46,750 nt of DNA, taken from assembly GCA_002050355.1 (NCBI GenBank), contig MWYY01000011.1, positions 1 to 46,750 on the forward strand. The letters run 5' to 3'. Of this stretch, positions 34,322 to 43,651 are shown one piece after another. The notes below the pieces were generated by a model. That model had not been told where the DNA came from and ran no database searches. It saw only the letters and a program-made list of their open reading frames with translations. Every line of letters begins with the position of its first letter. Position 1 is the first letter of the stretch. Source of the stretch: Acidobacteria bacterium 28-9. Lineage in GTDB: Bacteria > Acidobacteriota > Blastocatellia > Pyrinomonadales > Pyrinomonadaceae. The position numbers were made by a program, and so were the translations under genes.

Positions 34322-35273
34322 TTATCCGGCATATTTTTTCAAAAATGCGAAAATATCGGCAAACATTTCTTCCGTTATGCCGTGTTTGACGTTCGGGTAA
34401 AGTCGAAATTCGGCATTCAGCTTGTTATCCTGATAGAGTTTTTTTGAATTGTCCCAACGCTCGACGGGCGTTTTGCCGAACAGCGCGAAGATTAAATCTT
34501 CATCCTCCTTTTCGTAACTGTCTCTGAAGATAACCGAATCGTTATCGTCCCTGTCGCCCAGAGAAATGAAAAGCGGAACTTTTCGCAAATTTTTTATATC
34601 CAAATCCGCGCCGGAAACCGCCCGCGCCGATTGGATAACGCAAAGCCTTTCCGTTGTAAGCGGCAGCAGGAGCAATCGCCCAACCGCCGGGCGAAACGAT
34701 GACGGCGGCTTTGACGCGCTTCGGATGCAAAAAAGTAAAACGATTGGCAAACATTGCCGAAGCCGAAAACCCGAACATCAAAACGCGCTTGTCCGTTTCC
34801 AGTTTTTCCGCTTTGAGTTTCTCCCGCGCATCGTCAATCATTGCCGTGAGTTGTAAATCAAAACGCCTGTATTCTTTTTTATCCGTCAGCATCGAATCGC
34901 GGTCGAGCGCGTGCGTGTAAATTTTCCAATCGGTTTTCGGACGCGGGAACACGGGCATCAGGATAATCACGTTTACTCGCGCGGTCATAGTTTTGTTTTG
35001 CCCTATTTTCCGCTTCGCGTCCGCTTCGTGAACGGCAAAATCGTCGTCAGTCTTGCCCGCATTGTTCGGTATCACGAGAATCGTCTGCGTCTGTTTTCGC
35101 GCCCCGACTTCGCGCATCGCTTTCGGCACATAAAGATAATATGGATAAGAAAAACCTTTTGTCGGCTGGGCTTCAATTTTGACGGGTTCGTCTTGAAGGT
35201 CGCCGACGATCTGCGCCGGAGAAATGCTGAACGCTAATAAAACAAACAATAAAATATAAATGACTTTTTTCAT
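34322..35273 (-). pseudogene. Exported alpha/beta hydrolase gene with a frameshift (cassette gene)
   Basis: It starts MKKVIYILLFVLLAFSISPA (signal peptide), then YLYVPKAMREVGARKQT and the esterase-like MFGFSASAMFANRFTFLHP (G-x-S-x-S/A nucleophile elbow, about residue 170). Near 34610-34640 the frame is lost; a one-base correction joins it to GADLDIKNLRKVPLFISLGD and the C-terminal YPNVKHGITEEMFADIFAFL with the expected acid and histidine. The protein resembles exported PHB-depolymerase-like esterases. No attC lies between it and the GNAT gene, so the two share a cassette or the site between them was lost. Confidence 0.7.
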
Positions 35274-35323
35274 AAAGATTTTAACGCTGCTCGTGAAAGT
35301 TTTGTTCAATACCGCCAGAAAGT

Positions 35324-35436
35324 GCCGAACGCCCGAATTGACGTGGGGCGAAACCGCCACCACGCAAGTTAAGGGTAAAAAGACAACGTGATAAGAAAGT
35401 CGCTGTTTCGCCCTCACGTCCATTGATTTGTTGGAC
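35324..35436 (-). other. attC site B (downstream of the PDZ aspartic protease)
   Basis: Minus strand: GTCCAAC outer box, AAATC, AATGGACG inner box, GTGAGGGCGAAACAGC stem, then GGTTTCGCCCCACGTC, CAATTCGGGC, GTTCGGC core. The inner left box has one G more than its partner CGTC-AAT, giving the extrahelical base that sets attC polarity. Confidence 0.88.
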
Positions 35437-35442
35437 GCGGCG

Positions 35443-36702
35443 TTAGGTTAATCTACGCAACTTGATTTTTACCTGCACTTCTGTTCCGTCGCGTTTCAGT
35501 TTCAACAGATATTCTCGCCCATCCTGCCTGAACATTTCACGAATTTGCTCCAGCGTAAAGTCCTTGACCGGACGATTGTCAATCGCCGTAATTATATCTC
35601 CGCCGCGCACTCCGGCTTCTGCTGCCGGACTCTTCGGCTTTACGTCATCAACCAGCACGATTGAAAGGTCGTCGCCATCGGCAACCAACTCCATTCCGCT
35701 CATATCAATCTCGAAAGGTTCGGAAACCAGCGCGTTCGGCTCAAGAATCATTCTCTTGCGCGAGTAATCAAAAATCGTTCTGAAACGACGGAAAACTTCG
35801 CCGCCAAGCAGCCCGTCGTATTTATTGCTGGCATAATCTCCGCGTGTTGCTTGCGAGAAACGCGCGATTGGATTCTCAAGTGTGAAGCGTCCCAAACCTA
35901 TACTTTTAACGCGCCCAAGAAAAGTCTGCGCTGTGCCGCCAACACCGCCGATGCGGGTTTCGCTTGTTCGAGAAACGGATTTCAGAAGTTGATGCTTTTT
36001 GACGAACGGCGTATTGAACAAAACCGCGCCGGTTGAACCTGAATCAATCTCAAATTTACCGCTAATCGGCACTCGTTTTTCAAAGGCGAAACTCGCTTGA
36101 ACAAACGGCAAATTCTCCTCAAACATTAGAGGAAAAATTTCGCCTGCTCCCGAATACTGATAGCTTTCGGGTTTGTATAAATTGATTTTTCGAGCGACGT
36201 AATCAATCTCTACAACAAACTCTTTGATAATGTCGTAGCCGATAACGCCGCCAATTTTCTTACCGAGCGGCGCGGAAAAAGAATCAATCGGAAGTCCGTA
36301 AATTGTTAAATTGGAGATTTCAATATTCGGAAACTGCATTGAAACCGTCTTAAATTTAACAGCTTCAGCCGTCCCCGCGCTGCCCGTCCCGACAATTTTA
36401 CCGGCAGGTTTCAAGCGCAGCGTCTTGGCAAACTCGGCATCAATGACAGTGCTTTCCGCGCCCGTGTCAAAAATAAACCAAACAGGCGCGGAATCATTTA
36501 CTTTCGCCTGCAACAAGACAAGATTGCTGGATAAATCGAATGGTATTTCGAGCGAACTGTTACCAGAGATGAATCGAGACTGCAAAGTCGGTGAAGCGGC
36601 TTGAGTGGATTTGTTTTTTTGGGATTGCGCGTTTGCTCGAACGAACGCCAAGAAAAGAAAAATCAAAATGCTGAAATTGAATAATCGAGCGCGAAACTTC
36701 AT
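35443..36702 (-). CDS. Exported retropepsin-like aspartic protease with PDZ domain (cassette gene)
   Basis: A 419-residue protein with signal peptide (FSILIFLFLAFVRANAQ). Two aspartic-protease repeats are visible, each with its active-site motif: FIFDTGAESTVIDAEF and FEIDSGSTGAVLFN. Residues about 335-410 form a PDZ domain with VDDVKPKSPAAEAGVRGGDI and LKRDGTEVQVKIKLR. This single-chain two-lobed type with PDZ is common in Acidobacteriota and Bacteroidota envelopes; substrates are unknown. The TAA is 7 bp before the attC outer box. Confidence 0.88.
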   Translation of the reverse strand: MKFRARLFNFSILIFLFLAFVRANAQSQKNKSTQAASPTLQSRFISGNSSLEIPFDLSSNLVLLQAKVNDSAPVWFIFDTGAESTVIDAEFAKTLRLKPAGKIVGTGSAGTAEAVKFKTVSMQFPNIEISNLTIYGLPIDSFSAPLGKKIGGVIGYDIIKEFVVEIDYVARKINLYKPESYQYSGAGEIFPLMFEENLPFVQASFAFEKRVPISGKFEIDSGSTGAVLFNTPFVKKHQLLKSVSRTSETRIGGVGGTAQTFLGRVKSIGLGRFTLENPIARFSQATRGDYASNKYDGLLGGEVFRRFRTIFDYSRKRMILEPNALVSEPFEIDMSGMELVADGDDLSIVLVDDVKPKSPAAEAGVRGGDIITAIDNRPVKDFTLEQIREMFRQDGREYLLKLKRDGTEVQVKIKLRRLT

Positions 36703-36749
36703 TCTGTAACACTACTCCAAATTTTACTTCCGCAGAAACACCGAAAAGC

Positions 36750-36860
36750 GTCCAACGACCGAATTGACGTGGGGCGAAACCGCTACACGCAAGCTCACAG
36801 GAAAAAGACAACGCCAAATGAAAGTCGCCGTTTCGCCCTCACGTCCAATGACTCCTATGC
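36750..36860 (-). other. attC site C (degenerate left end)
   Basis: Core GTTGGAC, GTCAATTC and both stem arms (CGTTTCGCCC-type and GGGGCGAAAC) are intact. Where the outer left box should stand (about 36851-36860) the sequence is CTCCTATGC, with no AAC. It is probably disabled on that side. Confidence 0.75.
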
Positions 36861-36875
36861 AAAGTCAATCGTCAA

Positions 36876-37016
36876 CTAAAAATACCTCGCCGAGCCATCT
36901 TCGCTAATGCTTTGACAGTCGAACGAGGCATCGGTTTTATTACGCGCAGCGTAAAGCGCGAGAACAAGAAATTGCTCGGTGTTATCCACACTCCTATTCG
37001 GGCTTGGTTGTCCCAT
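36876..37016 (-). CDS. Small open frame, probably a cassette gene remnant
   Basis: A 46-codon frame from ATG 37016, reading MGQPSPNRSVDNTEQFLVLA and then LYAARNKTDASFDCQSISED, stops at a TAG 15 bp before site C. Its composition is protein-like, and its position relative to attC is that of a cassette gene's end. A parallel frame is also open, and no family is recognised. The rest of the gap 36861-37210 shows nothing more. Confidence 0.3.
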   Translation of the reverse strand: MGQPSPNRSVDNTEQFLVLALYAARNKTDASFDCQSISEDGSARYF

Positions 37017-37210
37017 TTCGTGATACGGATGAAGGCGAAAATTAAGTCACACTGTTGGACGGGTTTGGCTTCATAGAAGTTGACCCAAAGTCATTGCCGA
37101 CCTTCATCCCTTCCTGCTCACGCTTTTTACCAGCGTGAACATTATACACCGAACACTTTTGTTTGTATCACGACCTGTTGTGCGGCATAGCAATAGACAT
37201 TCACCATAAT

Positions 37211-38872
37211 TTATGGACTTACTTTCTGGCTAGGTGGACGAGCCGCACTTGCCGCATTGCGATACTCCGGTGTCCAGCGCAGCACTAAATAATGCGGATC
37301 GAGCGTAACCGAATCTGCGCGGAAATTTGCCGGAAAAGAAAATGACGTTTCCGCTCCGCGAACTTTCACTGTGCGATTTAGACGCTGACCTTGATTATTC
37401 CTAGCTTCAATTTCTAAAGCGGCTCGATAATAAGGTGATGTTTGAGTAATAACACCGCGTAATTTTTTGCCTTGCTGTTTCCACGTTAATTGAAACTCCG
37501 GCGCGCCTGTTCTCTCGAACCATTGTTCATAAAACCACCGCAAATTTTTGCCTGCGCCTGTTTCAATGGCTCGCAAGAATTCGCTCCATTTGATTTCTTT
37601 GAAGGCGTATCGGCGCATGATATTGTGAAGGATACGTTGAAACTTTTCTCTGCCTATCTCGCGCGAAAGCATATTAAATACGAGAAACCCTTTGTTGTAA
37701 GCTAAGTTGTGATGTTCTAAGCTCGAATTTAAATTCGATAGCGGATGGTCAATGCCCGCGCCGACAAGTTTGAAATACTGAAGCGCGCTGTAACCGGGGT
37801 CATACTCAAAACCCGTCCGCCGGTATTGTTCGGCGGCATCAGCGCCCGCTAAAGTTTCCACGACGCGCAAGCCTCCGTATTCCGCTAACGCTTCTTCCAT
37901 ATAAAGTCCGGGCGGCGTTTTCAACGCGACCCTATGCGGAAACCATTGATGAGCGAATTCGTGTCCGAAAAAGTTGTGAATGTATTTGACATGCTTCACA
38001 TCGAAAGCGCGGCTGTTCGCCATCACAAAACCCTGCACTCCCGCTGCGTTAAAACCCGCTTTTTGCGCCAAATCGCGGGGTATTTCGACGAGAGCGAATT
38101 CGTCGAAAGGATAATTTCCGAACTCTTCGGTCAGCGCGTTGAGGATGCTCGAAATTCCTTCCAAATACTGTTCCATATTCTGGCGAGGTTTTAACAAATA
38201 AGCCGCTATCGGAACAGAGCCATTACGACGAACAACGGTGTAATTACCTGCGGCAAATGAAAAATATGTCGGATGAAGAAATTCAAATTTGAACGTGCCT
38301 TGCTCTGCTTCCTGATCTGAACTGCGACGATTGCCGGAGGCATAAACCGTCTGTCCAACCGGAACGGAAAATTGAAGCGTGCCGATGCCTTTATTAACTT
38401 CGCCGATAATCACCGGATACCAGTCTGCTCCCCACGCTGAAGCAAATGAAACTTCAGAGCCGATGTAGAACAGACTGGAAATCTGCTCGCCGCCGACATA
38501 CGAGAAGCGCAACAATACAGATTGATTCGCAGGAATCGGGCGAACGGGGCGAACAACCCATTTAAGATTTTCATTGCTTGAACCTGTTTTATCAACTTTG
38601 GCGATTCCGGCACTCGCGGCAGGTTCTATTATTTCAACTGTGAAATCGTGCATCAACTCACTCAAAGACAGCCTGAGTTCCGTGCGGGATTTGTTAGCCG
38701 CAGGCAGTCGCAGCGTGCCTTTCGTTTCGAGACGGTGAGCCTCGGGCAAAACTTTGATGTCGAGATTATACTGAGGAAATGTATTAGTATAAATTTTGCT
38801 GCGCGAAGTTTGTCCTGAACCAATGCTTGAAAGTGAAATTAAAACCAAAAATATTGCAAAGAATTTTTTCAT
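37211..38872 (-). CDS. Exported M1-like zinc metallopeptidase (cassette gene)
   Basis: A 553-residue protein with a signal peptide (MKKFFAIFLVLISLSSIGSG). The N-terminal beta-rich half is like the M1 aminopeptidase saddle. The zinc site HEFAHQW (about residue 304) and the third ligand Glu 18 residues later in EEALAEYGG form HExxH-x18-E. FEYDPGYSALQYFK and WFYEQWFERTGAPEFQL follow in M1 order. The classical GAMEN motif is replaced by GVQGFVMAN-like sequence, so exopeptidase activity is uncertain. An AraC-type regulator lies 100 bp upstream on the same strand. Confidence 0.85.
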   Translation of the reverse strand: MKKFFAIFLVLISLSSIGSGQTSRSKIYTNTFPQYNLDIKVLPEAHRLETKGTLRLPAANKSRTELRLSLSELMHDFTVEIIEPAASAGIAKVDKTGSSNENLKWVVRPVRPIPANQSVLLRFSYVGGEQISSLFYIGSEVSFASAWGADWYPVIIGEVNKGIGTLQFSVPVGQTVYASGNRRSSDQEAEQGTFKFEFLHPTYFSFAAGNYTVVRRNGSVPIAAYLLKPRQNMEQYLEGISSILNALTEEFGNYPFDEFALVEIPRDLAQKAGFNAAGVQGFVMANSRAFDVKHVKYIHNFFGHEFAHQWFPHRVALKTPPGLYMEEALAEYGGLRVVETLAGADAAEQYRRTGFEYDPGYSALQYFKLVGAGIDHPLSNLNSSLEHHNLAYNKGFLVFNMLSREIGREKFQRILHNIMRRYAFKEIKWSEFLRAIETGAGKNLRWFYEQWFERTGAPEFQLTWKQQGKKLRGVITQTSPYYRAALEIEARNNQGQRLNRTVKVRGAETSFSFPANFRADSVTLDPHYLVLRWTPEYRNAASAARPPSQKVSP

Positions 38873-38972
38873 AAAGATGATAGTCTTCCGATTAAATTAC
38901 TCGTTGTTCACAAAGCAAAATATCACGGAGCTACCCGCTCGTCTTTCACAAATAAAACCTTTTTAACAAAAA

Positions 38973-39815
38973 TTAGCGCGAGCGATGAAGCGAGCGGAAT
39001 TCGCGGGGTGTAATGCCGATTTGACGCTTGAAGATTCTTGAAAAATGAGCCTGATGTGAGAAACCCGCAGCCAAAGAGATTTCAACCAGCGGCGTATCGG
39101 ACGTAGAAAGTTTATGGCAGGCGAATTCAATCCGAAGCCCGCGAATATACTCGCCTAACGTGCAGCCGTAAAACTTACGGAATTCTCGCGCCAGATGAAC
39201 CGGATGCACGTCAACTGTTTTGGCGACATTGGCGAGACTGATAGGTTCCGAAAAATGCGCGTGAAGAATCTCTCTAACCCGTTTGAGCCAGTAGGGATGT
39301 TGACGCTCAGAGACAAGGCTCGAATGGCGTGACATCTCGGCAATAAGCTCAAATGACAATCCCTCTATGGCAAGCGGTGAGGCACTGTCCATAACGCGCA
39401 TTTCCTTCCAGATGCGCGTCGCTAACATTGAAAACATTCCTCCGCGAAAATGATTAACCCGGTCAAAGGTTTTGGAAAAAGACTCTAAGGATTTAACCTT
39501 TTGCGGCTTCACTTCAATGAGAAAACAATGCATTCCGCCGCGCCCGTAATGATTTGCGTGAGCTTCGCCGGCAGGCTTGATAATCAAGCTCTGCGGGCTG
39601 CATTCAAAACGTCGCCTGTCGAGTATTTTTGTAAAAGACCCGTTAAGAATAAAAGCGATATTTGCGTGTTCGTGATAATGCCTAGCAAGTGTCTGGTTCG
39701 GTTTATGCACCGTCTCGGTGAAAGCGAACCCGTCAATTTCAAGGCTTTTAAGTTTTTGTCCCAGTGTAATCGGACTAAAACGAGGCGTTCCTATAACTGG
39801 GGCAATCCGCTTCAT
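38973..39815 (-). CDS. AraC-family transcriptional regulator with cupin domain (cassette gene)
   Basis: A 280-residue regulator. The N-terminal cupin has HKPNQTLARHYHEHANIAFI and KPAGEAHANHYGRGG, suited to sensing a small ligand. Residues about 175-275 hold two helix-turn-helix units: SLANVAKTVDVHPVHLAREF and LAAGFSHQAHFSRIFKRQIG. It precedes the M1-like peptidase with no attC between them, so both travel in one cassette and it may control the peptidase. Confidence 0.9.
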   Translation of the reverse strand: MKRIAPVIGTPRFSPITLGQKLKSLEIDGFAFTETVHKPNQTLARHYHEHANIAFILNGSFTKILDRRRFECSPQSLIIKPAGEAHANHYGRGGMHCFLIEVKPQKVKSLESFSKTFDRVNHFRGGMFSMLATRIWKEMRVMDSASPLAIEGLSFELIAEMSRHSSLVSERQHPYWLKRVREILHAHFSEPISLANVAKTVDVHPVHLAREFRKFYGCTLGEYIRGLRIEFACHKLSTSDTPLVEISLAAGFSHQAHFSRIFKRQIGITPREFRSLHRSR

Positions 39816-39900
39816 TAAAATTATCTCTCCTCTATTAGCTTAAACACCGCAGATACCAATTTTGTGACAAAATTTTCGGCGGGTCGAGAAACAGAAAAGC

Positions 39901-40013
39901 ACCGAACGGTGGAGTTAACGTGGGGCGAAACCGAATACGCGCAACATAAAATTTATGAAAAAACGTAATAACAAAGTCGCTGTTTCGCCCTCACGTCCAA
40001 TGATTTGTTGGGC
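39901..40013 (-). other. attC site D (downstream of the nucleotidyltransferase)
   Basis: GCCCAAC outer box, AAATC, ATTGGACG inner box, GTGAGGGCGAAACAGC stem; returning arm GGTTTCGCCCCACGTTAAC, spacer, core GTTCGGT. 113 bp long. The outer box is the complement of the core of site E, which starts the same cassette. Confidence 0.9.
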
Positions 40014-40028
40014 GGCGGCTGTCGGGTG

Positions 40029-40877
40029 TCAACGCTCTTGTCCTTCTCTAATTTGAAAGATAAATCCAGTTATGTTTCGGTCAACTTCTTCAGGATACGA
40101 AAATCCGAGCATTTCAGCCGTTTCCTTTGCAAGATGTCGAAAAAGGTTTATCGTGGCGAAAAGGCTGTCCCAACTATCGTCGCCGTCAAAATGGGCGAAG
40201 GTTTGATGCAAACTCCTCCAAGTATCCGCGCTCGCCCACGACTTCATACCTTTTCCCATATAATACGTTTCGTAATCCCAGTTGTGTTTCGACTGCTCGT
40301 GCCACTCAATTATTTTCAAAAGAAACTTCTTTAAATTGCAGTCTATAAATTTCGCCAGCCACAATTCATCGCGTTTCAGATATTTTGCGACATAAGTTGT
40401 TTCAAACCAAAATTCATTGACGAGATTAACGAACTCGTTTTCATCAGGTTTGGCGTGTTTTAGCTTTCCAAAAGTCGGCGGCTTTAATCCCTGTGTTGTT
40501 CCGTCTTTATCCAGAAGAACTTTGAAACCCGTGTCTAGCTCGTCGCCGTCGGCTAACTCGTCCAAAACGTGCAAACCGTAAAAAGCGAAATCAACTTTTA
40601 CTCCAGCTTCAAATATGACCAAGCGCGTCGGCACAATCTCGTCTTCGCGGGTGAACTTTTCCGGCACGCAAACCCAAACCTTTTCAATTTCAGACAACCA
40701 CTGATTATTCGTCGTGTAAGGATGATGCGTTTCGGCAAAGACGCTAATATCAAAATCTGCAAGCGCGTCAACGGATTCGTTTCGGGCGCGAGAGCCTACC
40801 AGAAACAAGGCTCGAATACCTTTCTCTCGTTCCGCCCATTCGATTATTCGAGATAAAAGGTTATTTGCTTGATTCAC
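40029..40877 (-). CDS. ANT(6)-like aminoglycoside nucleotidyltransferase (cassette gene)
   Basis: A 282-residue protein aligned by eye with the streptomycin 6-adenylyltransferase (AadK/ANT(6)) family. The nucleotidyltransferase core is FLVGSRARNESVD (about 25-37), then ADFDISVF (metal-binding Asp pair). VDFAFYGLHVLDEL gives the third Asp. The C-terminal helical half has LDKDGTTQGLKPP, ETTYVAKYLKRDELW and YETYYMGKGMKSW, as in ANT(6). The length matches the family. Streptomycin modification is plausible but environmental members may have other substrates. The gene fills its cassette exactly: 42 bp after one core and 15 bp before its attC. Confidence 0.85.
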   Translation of the reverse strand: MNQANNLLSRIIEWAEREKGIRALFLVGSRARNESVDALADFDISVFAETHHPYTTNNQWLSEIEKVWVCVPEKFTREDEIVPTRLVIFEAGVKVDFAFYGLHVLDELADGDELDTGFKVLLDKDGTTQGLKPPTFGKLKHAKPDENEFVNLVNEFWFETTYVAKYLKRDELWLAKFIDCNLKKFLLKIIEWHEQSKHNWDYETYYMGKGMKSWASADTWRSLHQTFAHFDGDDSWDSLFATINLFRHLAKETAEMLGFSYPEEVDRNITGFIFQIREGQER

Positions 40878-40919
40878 GCAAGATATAGATTACTCGAAAA
40901 CAACGCATCACGGGAAGCC

Positions 40920-41032
40920 GCCCAACGATTGAATTGACGTGGGGCGAAACAGCCAGCGACAACGTAAAAATTAACGGACGACGTTGATAAGGAAGTCGCT
41001 GTTTCGCCCTTACATCCATCGAATTGTTCGGC
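40920..41032 (-). other. attC site E (downstream of the methyltransferase)
   Basis: GCCGAAC outer box, AATTC, GATGGATG inner box, TAAGGGCGAAACAGC stem; returning arm TGTTTCGCCCCACGTC, AATTCAATC, core GTTGGGC. 113 bp. Confidence 0.88.
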
Positions 41033-41038
41033 ATTGCG

Positions 41039-41749
41039 TTATCCTTTAGCGAAAGACGTTAAATATCTCTTTCCATCATTTCCCAGATGCTTCATCGAGA
41101 AACCTGCTTCAACAGCATATTTACCAAGAGTTTCAGGGTCAATGTGTATCCACTCAAACCAATCGCTAACTTGGTCTTTATATTCAAATCGCAAAGTCCG
41201 TTCGCCCAAATAGCAACCTTTCGCAATTTTGTCTTGCGTATATTTCCGATAGCTTTCATCTTCGGAGTTGCGCGAGTCTATCGAATCCATAATAAGTTGC
41301 CCGCCGTCGGTCATCAACCCGTCAAGATGTTTGAAGAATCCGGCGAGTCCGCCTAAATTTTGTACAATTCCGATGTTTAGAATGACAAACACCGTGTCGA
41401 ACGGTTCAGAGTAAGAATCGAAAACGTCGCCGACTCTGGCATCTCGACAACCGCGCTCGGACATCACGCGCACGGCTTTGGCGGAAATGTCAATGGAAGT
41501 CACGTCAAGCCCTCTGTCCTGAATGGCTAACGAATGAGTCCCCGCGCCCGCGCCAATATCAAGAACTCGTCCGACGCAATGCTCTACTGCAATTTTGTCA
41601 AGTTCTGGCAATCCGTCAGGGTAAAAAAATCGCTCGGCATAAATCGGCGGATAAGCAATGCCGTCGTCGCGCCGCAATAGACAATAAGCGTTCTTCTCAC
41701 CGTTCAGATAATCAAGCATTGCTTGTCCGTGAAGTTCCATATCAGGCAT
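41039..41749 (-). CDS. SAM-dependent methyltransferase (cassette gene)
   Basis: A 236-residue class I methyltransferase. The SAM motif VLDIGAGAGTHSLAI is near residue 65, then VTSIDISAKAV (acidic ribose contact), DTVFVILNIGIVQNLGG (motif IV region) and GGQLIMDSIDSRN. The target is unknown. The stop is 6-7 bp before the attC E outer box. Confidence 0.85.
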   Translation of the reverse strand: MPDMELHGQAMLDYLNGEKNAYCLLRRDDGIAYPPIYAERFFYPDGLPELDKIAVEHCVGRVLDIGAGAGTHSLAIQDRGLDVTSIDISAKAVRVMSERGCRDARVGDVFDSYSEPFDTVFVILNIGIVQNLGGLAGFFKHLDGLMTDGGQLIMDSIDSRNSEDESYRKYTQDKIAKGCYLGERTLRFEYKDQVSDWFEWIHIDPETLGKYAVEAGFSMKHLGNDGKRYLTSFAKG

Positions 41750-41791
41750 ATTCCGATTCTCCTAAATCGCCGCTTCCATTTCAAGAAAAGA

Positions 41792-41903
41792 TGCCGAACG
41801 GCTGAGTTGACGCGGGCGAAACCGCTACGCGCAACTCCGGGTTAAACAAAATATGTTTTTATGAGGCAAGCTGTTTCGCCTCGCGTCCATTGATTTGTTA
41901 GAC
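41792..41903 (-). other. attC site F (downstream of the S33 hydrolase)
   Basis: GTCTAAC outer box, AAATC, AATGGACG inner box, GCGAGGCGAAACAGC stem; arm GGTTTCGCCCGCGTC, spacer, core GTTCGGC. 112 bp. Confidence 0.88.
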
Positions 41904-41930
41904 ATCGCCTTTGCTATTAACCACTCGCGG

Positions 41931-43433
41931 TTATTTCTTCGCTGGAGGAATAAATGCTGGTCGGCTTAACTTATCCACGCAGGATGTATCCAACCCTTTG
42001 GTATCTCCCTTCAATATGAACTGTGTCATAACGCCGATGGCGCAACTTGGGAACGGGCTATGAGCTATTCCGTTCATAACGATGTGTAAGCTGTTCGGAA
42101 GATGTCGCGCTACTTCAGCACCATAAACGGGCGGTGTCACAGGGTCAAGCGCACCGGAAAAGAGAAGCACGGGCGCGTCTGAACGAACGGGAGTATTGTA
42201 ATTAGCGGACAATTTCCCGCGTTCCCATGCTTTACAACTTCCTACCAAACTTTGAACCATAGTCGAACCGATAAAAGTCCCGTTCGTCTCTCGCGCAATA
42301 TCTCTTTGACGAATTAGTGGAACATCCTCCGCGCAAGTGACACTCAGAAACATTCCTGTGCTTAGAACTTTTTCAATGCCGAGAATTTGGGCGACGATTG
42401 ACTCAAAGGCTTTGTAGTCATTGGCAAAAGCACTACGGATAAGCGTCGGGATAAGACGCTGCGAGTTAGGATGGTATAACAAACGGCGCACTCCGCCGGC
42501 AAATACATCTCGCGTGATTGTGATTTCAACCGTTTCTTTGGTTCGCGGGTCGGTTACTTTGATTTTTGTCGGCGATTGGGCGAGTCGTTCAAGCACCGTT
42601 TGAAAATCCTGTTTCAGTGTTGGGAATGCCTTTGCACACGCTTCATCCGCCGCACAATCCGAGAATAAGCGATTGAGTGATTGCTGCCCGTCTCTCGGAC
42701 TGTATAACGGATTCTTCAAGGTTAGCGGGAAAATGGCTCTTATCGTTACGGTGCGAACGTGCTTCGGATGCTGCCGAAGGTAAACCATCGCCGCGCGTGA
42801 ACCGTATGAGCCTCCGTATAGATTGATGCGGTCGTAGCCTAACCAAGCACGAACATCGTCAATGTCATCTATGGCAAAAGGTGTCGTATAGAATTTAAGA
42901 TTAGCCTTCTGCTCATGCTGTTTCCGACATTCCTCTACTTTCTCAATCGGCAAATCGCCAGCCAAAAACGCCTGAACCAATTCATTAGCTCCACCAAAGC
43001 TACAATCTAACGGGTTGGAGAGACCTGTGCCTCTCTGGTCAACCATTACAATGTCACGGTCACGGCGAATGTCGGCAAACCTTTGCGCGTTATCTTTCAC
43101 GTCCTCTGTTTCCGCCTGTCCGGGACCGCCTGCAAACGTGAATAAAGGGTCTGGAGCAGGATTAGCAGACAAGGCACGAAGCACGACTACGTTAAGAGCG
43201 ATTTTCCGTCCGATTTTAGAGTTTCGATTTTCATAAACTTCATATTTCCCGCAAAGAACCTCTCCATCAAGACCGGACACGTTGCAAGGCTTTAGAGGAG
43301 AGCGAGAGCCTGCCGATGAAGAAAGAGACTTATTTGGCGTTTGTGCAGATGCTTTCACGGAATTTATGGTTATTACTCCTAATCCGAAAAATAGAATAAA
43401 TACAGAAGATGAAATTTTTAATTGAGTGAACAC
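41931..43433 (-). CDS. Exported alpha/beta hydrolase, tripeptidyl-aminopeptidase-like S33 family (cassette gene)
   Basis: A 500-residue protein with an N-terminal signal segment. FAGGPGQAETED is the oxyanion-side loop of proline-iminopeptidase-like enzymes. DRDIVMVDQRGTGLSNPLDC follows and the nucleophile elbow is NLYGGSYGSRAAMVYL. The acid is probably in LFSGALDPVTPP and the His in MNGIAHSPFPSC, within a TAP-like C-terminal domain. It is likely a periplasmic peptidase or esterase. Confidence 0.88.
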   Translation of the reverse strand: MFTQLKISSSVFILFFGLGVITINSVKASAQTPNKSLSSSAGSRSPLKPCNVSGLDGEVLCGKYEVYENRNSKIGRKIALNVVVLRALSANPAPDPLFTFAGGPGQAETEDVKDNAQRFADIRRDRDIVMVDQRGTGLSNPLDCSFGGANELVQAFLAGDLPIEKVEECRKQHEQKANLKFYTTPFAIDDIDDVRAWLGYDRINLYGGSYGSRAAMVYLRQHPKHVRTVTIRAIFPLTLKNPLYSPRDGQQSLNRLFSDCAADEACAKAFPTLKQDFQTVLERLAQSPTKIKVTDPRTKETVEITITRDVFAGGVRRLLYHPNSQRLIPTLIRSAFANDYKAFESIVAQILGIEKVLSTGMFLSVTCAEDVPLIRQRDIARETNGTFIGSTMVQSLVGSCKAWERGKLSANYNTPVRSDAPVLLFSGALDPVTPPVYGAEVARHLPNSLHIVMNGIAHSPFPSCAIGVMTQFILKGDTKGLDTSCVDKLSRPAFIPPAKK

Positions 43434-43516
43434 CGCGCCTCCATATGACTGAACTTTTTACAATACGAGATTCCAGAGCCGCTTGTTCGCAATAATTACT
43501 TTAAGAACAAGAAGAT

Positions 43517-43629
43517 GTCTAACGGCTGAGATGACGTGGGGCGAAACCGCCAGAAGTCCGTTTGAGTTTAACGGACAACTAACCAAACAAAGTCGCTGTT
43601 TCGCCCTCACATCCAATGACTTGTTGGGC
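43517..43629 (-). other. attC site G (downstream of the S12 hydrolase)
   Basis: GCCCAAC outer box, AAGTC, ATTGGATG inner box, TGAGGGCGAAACAGC stem; arm GGTTTCGCCCCACGTC, ATCTCAGCC, core GTTAGAC. 113 bp. Confidence 0.9.
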
Positions 43630-43651
43630 GGCGGTGTGGGATAAAAGCATT

